A stretch of 64,000 bases of DNA from Tenebrio molitor (Eukaryota; Arthropoda; Insecta; Coleoptera; Tenebrionidae), in NCBI RefSeq assembly GCF_963966145.1, contig NC_091054.1:4588001-4652000 (forward strand). The letters are read 5' to 3'. Under the pieces are notes generated by a model. It had not been told where the DNA came from, made no database searches, and saw nothing but the letters and a program-made list of their open reading frames with translations. Of this stretch, positions 1 through 10,300 are shown in pieces. The translations under genes were made by a program, and so were the position numbers. Each line of letters starts with the position of its first letter. Position 1 is the first letter of the stretch.

Positions 1-336
1 TGAAAAAATCGTTATAAATTGTATCAAAAATATCGGCCTAATTTTAACACATGTTGAGATTTGTTAGCGTTCTCAGGACCTCCAGAGTATCATTATTGTT
101 GGTGCAAGTCCCATTTAACGCTTTCTTTGTTTAATCGACGAAATCATGTAAAGTTTGTCTCTTGTGAAATTTTAAATTTCGCCTGTCGTCAGTTTAAGAC
201 TCTAAGAAGTCCCGCGTCATATTCAAACCACTAGTTTGGAACAGTTGCTTACTCTACTAGACTAAAGACGCGATGATGTTACGAATACGCAATTGTGACA
301 CCTGAACCATTAGATATCTTGTTTGGAAAGATGTCG
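1..336 (-). other. 3' flank of ZNF-A (duplicated unit)
   Basis: No gene is visible here. The sequence is the 3' flank of the zinc-finger gene that ends at 337. It matches the flanks downstream of the other two paralogues, at about 25590-25750 and 30345-30670, so the duplicated unit extends past the left edge of the window. Confidence 0.7.
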
Positions 337-2100
337 TTATGCGTGTTGGATGTCTTTTTCAGAATGATGTCGTGTTAAGTGTTCGGACAAACGAAATTTG
401 GTTCTAGATTTGTACTGACACTTGTCACACCTAAACCATTCCACAGCTTCAGATGGGGTATGTTTGAAAAACATGTGTTGTTTTAAATATCCTTTTGTCC
501 TCGCCTTATAATCACAGTTGAAACAGTAAAACCAGTCCACTTCTTCATCAGATTTATGTAGAATCATGTGAGTTTTTAGGTTGTGTTTCAGTTTTGTCGT
601 GTAAGGACAGTGCTCACACCGAAACAAAGCCTCGTTGCTTGGTGTATGTTTAACGAGTGCGTGTCTCTTTAGTTCTGTTTTTTGCTTTGCTTTAAAGTTA
701 CATTTATCACACTCCAACCATTGGATGTTTTCTTCGGAAAGATGCTGTTTTGAATGTTCGGACAAACGAGATTTGGTTCTAGATTTGTACTGACACTTGT
801 CACAAGTAAACCATTCCACAGCTTCAGATGGGGTATGTTTGAAAAACATGTGTTGTTTTAAATATGCTTTTGTCCTCGCCCTATAATCACAGTTGAAACA
901 GTAAAACCAGTCCACTTCTTCATCAGATTTATGTCGAATCATGTGATATTTTAGACAGTCTTTCCATTTTGTCGTGTAAGAACACTGTTCGCAGTAAAAC
1001 AACGACTCTTCTTTGTTTGGTGCATGTATAACGAGTGCGTGTGTCTTTACATATGATTTATCCTTTGCCATAAAGCTGCATTTATCACACTTGAACCATT
1101 GGACGTCTTCTTCGAAAAGATGCTGTTTCGAGTGTTCGGACAAACGATATTTGGTTCTAGACTTGTACTGACACTTGTCACAAGTAAACCATTGCATAGG
1201 TTCAGGGGTATGTTTGGAAACCATGTGTCGTTTTAAAGCGTCTTTCATCTTCGCCTTATAATCACAGTTAAAACAGTAAAACCATTCTATTTCCTTATCA
1301 GTCTTGTGTCTAGATATTACGTGACGGTTTAGCTTGTGTTTCCTTTTTGCTTTGTAAGAACACTGTTCACAGTGAAACAACGACGCCTTTTTGTTTGGTG
1401 CATGTATAACGAGTGCGTGTGTCTTTACATATGATTTATCCTTTGCCATAAAGCTGCATTTGTCACACTTGAACCATTGGACGTCTTCTTTGGCAAGATG
1501 TTTTGAGTGTCTTTTTTTCTCGTGACGCCATAAAACTTTTTTGTATTTTGTTTCGAAATCACATTCCTCACAATGAAATCGCTTGGCATCCAGGTGCTTT
1601 GCAATCTCATGTTTTTTCAAACTTGATGCCTGAGTTGTCTTAAAGGAACAACATTCACATCGGTACCACTTTTCATCATCACTATAAGATACGCTACCTA
1701 TTTTCTTGGATACTTCTTTTATATTTACGCATAAAGTGTCCAAGTGTTTGATCCACACTAAGACTGAATACGTTTCAAACGAACACTTTTGACAAACGTA
1801 GCACTTCAGTACGGTGTCCTTTTTCGGTAGATCTTGCAAACTGTCAATTTTCTTTTTGTGATATTCTCCAACATGTTGATTGAAAATTATTACAAGATCA
1901 GTTTCAAAATCGCACTCTTTGCAGTAGTACTTTGCTAAATGATTTGTTTGACAACTAAATGATTTAAGAGGCAAATGGTTACGTTTCGTGTGATTTATCA
2001 TGAAAAAAGGTGATTTGGTCATGTAAGGACATCTGTCGCAGTTGTTAATTTTTCCACAGCCACATTTTGAGGTACTTTCAGTACATCTCAAATTTGCCAT
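337..2100 (-). CDS. C2H2 zinc-finger protein, 17 fingers (ZNF-A)
   Basis: This is a 587-residue protein made almost wholly of C2H2 fingers, probably a nuclear DNA-binding regulator; no target can be inferred. I count about 17 fingers. The first lies near residues 21-42, and the third is C2HC-like because a Cys replaces the last His. From about residue 209 a four-finger module (CDKCSF, CEQCSY, CFNCDY, CDKCQY types) of about 127 residues repeats three times. Linkers are 10-13 residues and often end in QWF, unlike the TGEKP linkers of KRAB-type proteins. No ZAD, KRAB or BTB domain is seen. The coding region is one exon. The ATG lies 14 nt after a splice acceptor (TTTTCAG, exon start 2114), so the leader is spliced. 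Paralogues lie at 25753-27132 and 30675-32375. C2H2 identity is certain; function is unknown. Confidence 0.93.
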   Translation of the reverse strand: MANLRCTESTSKCGCGKINNCDRCPYMTKSPFFMINHTKRNHLPLKSFSCQTNHLAKYYCKECDFETDLVIIFNQHVGEYHKKKIDSLQDLPKKDTVLKCYVCQKCSFETYSVLVWIKHLDTLCVNIKEVSKKIGSVSYSDDEKWYRCECCSFKTTQASSLKKHEIAKHLDAKRFHCEECDFETKYKKVLWRHEKKRHSKHLAKEDVQWFKCDKCSFMAKDKSYVKTHALVIHAPNKKASLFHCEQCSYKAKRKHKLNRHVISRHKTDKEIEWFYCFNCDYKAKMKDALKRHMVSKHTPEPMQWFTCDKCQYKSRTKYRLSEHSKQHLFEEDVQWFKCDKCSFMAKDKSYVKTHALVIHAPNKEESLFYCEQCSYTTKWKDCLKYHMIRHKSDEEVDWFYCFNCDYRARTKAYLKQHMFFKHTPSEAVEWFTCDKCQYKSRTKSRLSEHSKQHLSEENIQWLECDKCNFKAKQKTELKRHALVKHTPSNEALFRCEHCPYTTKLKHNLKTHMILHKSDEEVDWFYCFNCDYKARTKGYLKQHMFFKHTPSEAVEWFRCDKCQYKSRTKFRLSEHLTRHHSEKDIQHA

Positions 2101-2321
2101 TTTGATGTTACAATCTGAAAAGACGATTTCATGTCAGTACAAAAAAACTAATCACAATAACTACAAAATATACAAGGAGCCTTAACTGATCTATTTATCA
2201 ATTTTGATTTGTTAAATCTAGTACGGACACCACTTTATTATTATTATTTAGTTGCAACATGCTCTATAGTCTATACCTATTTTATTTTTGATCATGAGGA
2301 GATATGTATGTATTTTAAATA

Positions 2322-3576
2322 GAGCGTGAATTCGAAATACGTCACAATCTTAAAACCCCAGGATCTTCAGACTAAATGTGAATTAAGGGAAGAAAAGCCA
2401 TGTACAGTTCCAGCACAAAAGTTGAGTACGCCACTGATATTACGTTAGGACGAATAGTAAGATTTAAAAAGTTATCGCGTGCAACGCAAAAAAGGTGCAA
2501 AAATGTTTGTTACGCGGGTGCTAGTACCGCGTGCAGATTAATTTTCAGTGCGACCTTCGCGGCTATTTTTTGGTTAGAATTTTGCGTTTCAGTGTGTCAT
2601 TATCATGGAAAATTAAACCAGTAGTGAAATTATTGAAATGACCGACATGGTGCTTTGTTACGGAAGTGCAGATGGTGTTGGGGTAATTGTTCACTTTAAC
2701 TACTTCTGGAATTTTCGCGTTCTTTCTGGCTAGACAGCCTCAGGGCGCCCTCCTAGATCGTGTCCCACCATTCAAACCTTGTGCAAATGCCTTTTTTTTC
2801 TCTCTTGTTGTGTTTCAAGGTCGCGTCAAGTCTTAGTGTAACTAAAGGGTAAGGAAAATTTTCATTTGCAGAAGGTTTGACTGGTGGGAAACGATGTAGG
2901 AGGACGTCCTGAGGCTGTCTAGCCAGAAAAAACGCGAAAATTCCAGATGTAGTTAAAGTGAACAATTACAGGTGTTGGCTCAAAAGGGCACAACTTTGTA
3001 TCGTGAAAAGTTTCCGACGCGTCGTGTTCCGCATTCACAAACATTTTTGGCTGTTGTCTACGGAAAAATGGTACTTTTCGATTGCATTTTTTGCGAATAG
3101 TGTTGCCAACGGAATTTTTAACATCCGTATTCATCGGCGCAAATCTAGGACGATGCAGCAAGTTTTGCAAGGGTTCGGGACAATCTACATCCAAGGGCAC
3201 AGGCGTGTATTACAAATCACGACCGACATTTTGAACAATGTGTCTAATAATTATACAGTACGGTAGGTACTGTTTAGTTGTGGTTTTTGCTTTGACTTTT
3301 ACTTTCACTTGGTTTTCACTCTTAATCTTACACGTTTTTGCGGCTGTTTTTCGGCTATTTCATTCAAAGCAAGGTTTTGTCACTCTCTGTTTTTAAATCG
3401 TTTTTGCGGATATTCATGTTTCGATTTATTAGTAGAACTTTCAGAAGCGTCTCGTTCGGAAGGAATTAAGTTAAATTGGACTTTATGACTTTAAAATGTT
3501 TGATCGCATTTTCGGTTTATTCACTTCCTGATGATCCTGGGGTTGTAAGATTGTGACGTATTTCGAATTCACCCTG
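2322..3576. mobile_element. TA-target inverted-repeat transposon, non-autonomous
   Basis: The element has terminal inverted repeats of about 49 bp: the left end reads GAGCGTGAATTCGAAATACG and the right end, reversed, CAGGGTGAATTCGAAATACG. TA flanks both ends (2320-2321 and 3577-3578), as for Tc1/mariner-type insertion. The open frames inside (for example 2958-3266) resemble no transposase I know. A second element is nested inside at 2682-2970. Paralogue ZNF-C shows the empty site. Confidence 0.75.
2682..2970. mobile_element. MITE, GGTAATTG-type ends, 8-bp target duplication (copy 1)
   Basis: This 289-bp element has very long inverted repeats (about 100 bp or more) starting GGTAATTGTTCACTTTA. 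Exact 8-bp direct repeats GGTGTTGG flank it at 2674-2681 and 2971-2978. Related copies lie at 29098-29507 and 32933-33221. An 8-bp duplication points to a hAT-, P- or Merlin-like transposase, but no coding sequence is present. Confidence 0.8.
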
Positions 3577-3594
3577 TATATAACAAATACTCAC

Positions 3595-4371
3595 CATTGA
3601 TTTTAATACAAGAGAAAAGGAATATTTAAATCATTCACAGTTCCCTTTAGTTTTCAATCACGTGGGTTTAACCTGCAAGCATAACCAAAACTTAAAACAG
3701 CCTTCATATCGTACAGGGTGTTTATACAATATTATCTGCATACCACAAGACACAAAAATCTATTAGATATCTACTTTTCTAGTAAAATAACGTTGCATTT
3801 TGAGGTTAAGGTCCTACTAATGCGCTTGCGCACAACACTGTACATTGTTGTCAGATTTACGCTTACAAAATGAAAAAATATAAACTATTAAAATCACGTC
3901 TACCAATAAGGGCGTAGGAATGTTTTTTTGCTGAGATGGGCCAGATTTTAAACCACAGACAAATGATAGGGACAACGAAAACCAAACTTTTTTCATTTCA
4001 TTTGCTGAAATGACAAGCGCTGGCTTGTGTTAATTTTTTTTAGATTATTGCAGATGTATCTTATTTGTAATAAGTGTTTCGGTTGGGTCGGGCCCACCTG
4101 GTCCCCCCTTGTCTACTAAGTGATCATATCGTATTATTTCTAGTATAGCGTACATTTTTTTAAACTGCTTTTATTTTCCGTATAGTCTCGCATTTTTATT
4201 AATAAACTGCAAGAACTGCAACTTCTGTTTTAATATACAAGGTATCAAATAAAACATTAAGGAATGCCAAGATTGGTTTATTATAACAATAAATAAATAA
4301 AATAGATTCCGAGTTATAACAACATAAATATTGACTGTTTTAATAGATTGTCATATAATACTGTAAAAGTG
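3595..4371. other. ZNF-A leader exon/promoter side and ClC-7 3' flank
   Basis: About 3595-3850 is shared with sequence upstream of ZNF-B (28490-28640, about 28820) and ZNF-C (32864-33950), and should hold the leader exon and promoter of ZNF-A. From about 3900 to 4371 I see no coding sequence. A minus-strand AATAAA (plus-strand TTTATT at 4277-4282) about 90 nt past the ClC-7 stop is a candidate polyadenylation signal. Confidence 0.5.
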
Positions 4372-7300
4372 TCAGATTTCTTTGGAAATTAATAATTCTT
4401 CTACCCCCATTCTGCCTTGGTGCCTCCACACTCTGTACCGAGCCAGATCTTTCCTAGTCACCATCCCTATGACTTCATTCGTGTCGTTTACAATCGGTAG
4501 ATGTCGCAAGCCTAGCCCTCTGAACAATCTGAACATTCGAGGAAGCGAGGACGACTAAAAGTAGAGAATAAAGAAAACAGAAAAACACCAAAAATTTGAA
4601 CATACGTGAAGGACCGTGTACGGTGAGGGATTCATGAACGGCCTGAGATCGATCGAATAAGTTTTCTCCTCTTCCGACACCTTCACTTGCTGCAAAAAAC
4701 AAATGAAAACAGTGTCACGCAATGACGGCTGCGACAACGGTCACAGTTTTTTTTGGGTGCAGACGTTTGACGTAACCATTATGAAAGGTCAAGACTCGAC
4801 TTTATTTCAAAAGGTTTAAAAGCACAACGCGCATGGTAAAGTTGAAAAACTTTAAATTCCAATAGGTATTTGTGCAGTTTTAGTAAATTTGTTGAAATGC
4901 GAATACCGTTCAAAAAAGTCGTACGAGGACAAAATAACTGCAAAGGCACTAGGAAGGCCCAAGAGAACTGAGTCGCGACTTCCCAATAAATATATAACTA
5001 CATTTTTCTTGTCTAAAAATGACACGAGCCGCCACTGCTGTCGCATCAAAACGTTCAAGTTACCTCGATGGTCGGATATCTCGGATATTCATCCCTGAAG
5101 ATTCCCGCATTTATGTGTCCCCAAAAATCGGAGTTTTCATTGAAAATTTTCAGTTTCAAAATGACGATCAACTGCGACCTCAGAACCAAGCCACGGATCC
5201 TGCCGTAGGTGGTAACTTCCGATTGGTCGGTCAGAGGTGGATCGACGACCGGAAATCCGTTATAGGTGGTCAGCTTCAACAGTTCGACGATGTGTCCGAC
5301 GTTCTCGACGCACTTGAGAGTCACCACCGGATGCGACATCACCTCGCTGGCGTAAATGTTGTGAACTAGCGGCGGCGGCTCCCACGGCAACAGCGGCACG
5401 CCGCTCAGTTGGATGTGGGTGTCGTAGATGCCCTCGTTGAAGAAGTCGCCGGTCCACTTGGCCGCTATCAGCGTGATGATCAAGGGCAGCGCGAACGAGA
5501 TGTTGCCGGTGGTCTCCATGATTATGACCGTCAGGCTGATCGTCATCCTGACGACGCCGCCCAACTGGGCGGCGGCTCCGATCATCGCGTACTTGCCGGG
5601 ATGGATGAGCACGGCGTCGGGGATGACGCGATAAAGCCCCACCGAGATGAGGCGCCCCCACGCGGCCCCCGTCAGCAACGTGGGGATGAAGAGGCCGTTG
5701 GAGGTGGCCAGTCCGAAGGTCCAGCACGACAGTAAGAAGTAGATGACGACGAAGGCGGCCAGAGAGGCGGCGTTGTGGGTGTTGGGGGGGTCGTGGAAAA
5801 GCGACCTGACGGAGGCTTCAGGGGTTTGGAACCAAATACTGGCCAGCACGTTGTACTGTCCGTCCGGGCAGTACAGCTGCAAAGAAGACATTTTTCTTTC
5901 CGGTGGAAGCTTAGCGGCCGAGCTCACCTGTGTGGGAAACTTCGTCGGATCTTGTCCAAGAGGTTTGCAATCGTTCAACAGAAACATCATCAAAAAACCT
6001 AAAGTTGCGCTTATTGCTGCCACCATGCACGCTTCGACCACTTTCAACCACCGCATTCTGATGTACCTAAAAACAATAAACTGATTTTTGTCCATTTTGA
6101 GGTGAAAATATTTTACCTCATCCGAAACACGGACAATTTGTAATTGATGAAGTTCCAAAACGCTCCCAGTAGACCACCCAACGCTCCCATCATCAGGAAA
6201 ATTGGTAATTCGTAGACTTGGTAACTAAAATTTTCGAATTTGCCTAAATTCAAAAGTCCCGGATAGCTCAGATCTCCGGGGACTCCGTGATAGGTTGATA
6301 GAACTACGTTTAGTGTAAATGTGCTAATAACCGAGGCGAAAAATGTTCGCCACGTGAGACTTTGGTTCCAGAAACTTGTACCTTCCTCTAAACTAAAAAG
6401 AACCCCACCTGGTGAAGAAGAACATTGTTAGATTTTAAAGAACAGCATCAACTTGGGATACTTGTTATAGCATGCCTTAAAAAAGCCATAGAAGTGAAGT
6501 TAGCAGATTGAATCGTAAATTAGGTTCGATTGGATGCGCCACCAATTATAGATTATTTGAAAAAAATGAGGTCACATAAACATCAGGGTTTTAGAGTTGA
6601 AAAATTCGGAAGAGAAACAGTAAACTTAGATGTCATTTATGAAATGATAACTTTAAGTGCCTCGGTGAGAACTCCGGGCCCATTGATTTTGATGCCAATT
6701 GGATCGATGGTTTTGGAAATGTACCCGTTTTTGTTGTTCAAATGTTGGCTTTCGTCGACTTCGTTCACGTTATCTTTTGCAAAAATGTACCGATTAAAAT
6801 TTTTCCTTTTGTAAAATGTTCGTCAGTGAGGACTCAAGGTCTATTTATTTTAGTGCCAATCGGATCAGCTGCTTTGGAAATACACTGAGTAATCTGGTAC
6901 ATATTTTATACAGATAACGATTTATTTAAGTATCGCATGAAATTACGAAATGTATTTGTTTCTCATTTTTGACGGGTCGCCGTTTCGACACCTTTTTTTC
7001 GCGGATATACTTAACCGCTTGTTTAATTGTGATATTATTTGGTCTCAATACGCAATATAACAAAGAACAATTACAACACTAAACACAAAAACAACGAATA
7101 ATAAGGAAAAAATTCACGAATTTAATTTCAAAGCAGCAGAAACCAAGGAATTTTTTACTTTATATTCAAAATGCCATGAACAAGAAACATTCTCGGTGAC
7201 AAAAACTTAAGATGAATAATATCCCCAAAAAGCGCCCGTTTACTAGCGCCCTGCGGGGATCACTCAAACTACAGTTTTGAATAGACCGGTTATAAAACAG

Positions 7301-10300
7301 CAGCTCGTGATTACGACATTAATAAAGTTGTACATAAAAGAAAGATAGATAGTCTGATGTTTTACTTAATAAAAAAAAAAAATCATCTCCAAAAATCATA
7401 AAATATCCTGTTTTAGGGCAGAGTACTCTTTTAATTTTAATTTTCCATTTAATACCAAAAACACAATAAATAGTAGCAATTTGAATGAATAATAATTTTA
7501 TTATCTATCTGTCTGATAACTGCACAAGAACCACAACAGGAAAAGCGGTTATGAATTCGGGGAAAGACAATAACTTCCTGCTGGCCTCGGACATTATTTG
7601 TGATTCAACATGTTTAGGTAACGATTTTATGCTTAATAACTTGATGTTTATTTCAAAATGTAAATTCTTGTTACATCACCCAAAAAGTGGTGAAAATTTC
7701 ACGCTTGCGATCAAATTTGATTGACCGATAAAAAATCAATAAAGTCTCATTTAATTATGTAACCCCTAATGAATCATGTTGACTTTAGAGTATTATGTAG
7801 CGCGCGCCAAAAATTTGGAATAATGGTCTTGTAGTACGACTATCTTTTAGGGGACAAATTTCTGCTGAAGCCATTGTTTATTGTTGTTCTAAAGATTAGT
7901 ATAAATCTTAAACGATTTAATTCATAAATAAAGGTAGTTAAAATGGCGTTTTTAAGACTGGAGGTACTTGAGTAACGCGACATTAATCTCCACCCTTTAA
8001 ATTATCTATTTGTTAAATTTCACAAATAGAGATATAAGACCTAAAAGTCTTAGGTGGGCCACCCTGTATATACAACGTGTCTCAGAAATAAGTACATTAA
8101 TTTCAACCAGTGACAAATTTCGTCAACAACAAAATTGTTGTGTAGTTACCATTTGTTCCATAAATTAACGAGCTGGCTATTTTCTAGTTATGTGACCCAA
8201 TGAAATAGTAGTTTTTGTAAAATCAGTGCAAAACATTGTGTTTTATAATAAAGTTTTTTCGTTCTGCGGCCGAGGTAGAGACGAAAGGATTAAATTTTTA
8301 GTTAGCTTTATCCAACTGTACGAGGCAGGTGTTTCCGTCTTGATTCTGTGATTTGAGCTAAAATTTTGTGAAAATGGTGCATTTATTTTCGAATAGTGAA
8401 TATTGTGTTGGTGTATGGTGAAGTGTGCGGGGTGCTCCTCGGGCCCGGATAATTTTCGTGCTACTTCTTCTTGTGGTGGTAAAGTACGTGGTATATTCGA
8501 TCCCAATTGATACAATTGAAGTTTTAAGAGAACGGGTAGAAAATGTTGTTCAATTCGCAATAAAGAGTAATGCTGGAAAGAGTCGAAAAATCATTGTTGT
8601 ATTGTCAATACAAATAAATTTAATTTATTTGTATTGACAATAACAGAGGTCACTTTGAACACTTCTTGTAATGATTAGTGATAACTCTGATAACTTCATG
8701 AGAATTTTTACGTATTAATAGACTAATTTTAGGAGACATTTTGTCACTGTCTTAGTGAAATTTATTCATGAGGGTCAGTTTGAAATATTTTTTTGTTCGA
8801 CACTGTCAGAATTTGAGAATCTTCTTCTATGTAATTTAATTAATGTACTTATTTCTAAGACACGTATAAAATATTTTTTCCACCTTTAAAAATCGATACC
8901 GCAAATGTTGAAATTGCCTCCCGCCAACTATTTGGCACTCACCGACACTTTGTACACTGCGCTCAATAATGTCAGGGCTTATTTGTTCCGTTTCACTGCG
9001 AATTCTCTATGGCAAATCGTTCTAAATTGTTTGGTCTATTAAAATAAACCTTCCATTGTAACTAAATCTATTGAAAAAAAAAAACATTTCAGTTAAAAAT
9101 TGAATTAAATTTTTTGAAGTAAAATTTGTCATTTTCTCAAAAAAATTGTTATGTAAGTTGTCAATTTTTGAAGTGAAACTTTTTATGGGAGGGTCTTGAA
9201 ATTCTGATCGGCAACCTTTTTGTGTGACGAAAAGTGGTGGGGGTAAACACTGTCTCACACAACGGTTGCGCCAATATTTCCATCTCACTTAATAGTGGAG
9301 TAAAATCACATATCTAGCTCGCTTATTTCTGAAGGTACGTGATTCCAAGGTATAACTAAATGAGACCTATACTATCTTGTAGAGGACATTTTGGGGCATA
9401 AGGAATGGCCATCTACAACTTTTTTTTATAGGACGGAACTTTGAAAACGGCCTTTATACGTAGTTGAGGTGTAGTCCGAAAAACTACGTTTCTCGTAACA
9501 TTTAACGTTGTGTTAATTCAACCATTGAAGCTATAATTATGATTTTCTGTATATTTGTAGTAAAAAGTACAGCGCTTCCAATAGTGAATCGTAAATTTCG
9601 CAAATATCGATAGTTTTGAAAAAAATAATTAATAAATTTAGATTAATCAAAAATGCGCATCGTAAACTTCACTCTGCTGGGACCTATGTGAAATGTTGAA
9701 AATTTCGATACACATGCAGCGAGTCAAATGTAACTAAGATATTGTAAAAGTTTTTAAAAAAAGAATTAAGTCAGTAGCCCGTATACTTTTTGAGAAAATA
9801 ATTCTTGAAGTGAAACTTTTTATGGGGGGGGGGGGGGGGGTTGAAATTCTGATCGGCAACCTTTTTGTGTGACGAAAAGTGGTGGGGGTAAACACTGTCT
9901 CGCACAACGGTTGCGCCAATATTTCCATCTCACTTAATTTGGAGCCTAATTAATTATGTAAATTATAATAATCTGTTTAAGACGATACAAACATCCCTTA
10001 AAATTGTGTATACATACTTCTGTCTTTGTCACACTCACGGCATTTGTCGATAATGTCCTCTCTTTTAATTAAAAATGAACAATGAGGTACCCATTTTGAT
10101 AGATATTGTTTAGTGTTATCGTTAAAATATACAATTTTGTTGTAAATATTCTTAAGTCAGGCGCAGAAAGAACAAGAGCGTGGCGTGAGAGAAAACGTAC
10201 GAGTGAAGTGACAGTTCAGAATGTGAAAAAAACGGTGTAAATAATAAAGACAATGAACCAGCAACTAGCATCTCGGCTCAGCCACCGCCTCTTGCATCTA

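Larger units (their letters stand above)
2115..3594 (-). other. 5' UTR intron of ZNF-A
   Basis: This is an inferred leader intron. The donor is GTGAGT at 3594-3589 (last leader-exon base 3595) and the acceptor is TTTTCAG, ending at 2115. The same donor and acceptor are kept in both paralogues (exon 1 ends 28490 and 32864; exon 2 starts 27146 and 32389). The paralogues are therefore DNA-level duplicates, not retrocopies. Most of this intron is transposon sequence. Confidence 0.65.

Noticed and set aside
337..2100. Zinc-finger genes as retrocopies (single coding exon, several copies)
   Set aside because: The splice acceptor just before the ATG and the distant GTGAGT donor are conserved in all three, and the flanks are shared, which means DNA duplication.
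2958..3266. 102-codon open frame inside the ZNF-A intron element
   Set aside because: It has no transposase or other motif and lies within a degraded non-autonomous element.
5260..5735. Long open frames overlapping ClC-7 exon 8 in other frames (155 and 108 codons)
   Set aside because: They are shadows of the GC-richer ClC-7 exon, full of low-complexity Arg/His/Gly/Asp; the ClC-7 frame explains the region.
9825..9842. Poly-G tract as a G-quadruplex regulatory element
   Set aside because: It occurs in only one of two repeat units and could be slippage or an assembly artefact; there is no other support.
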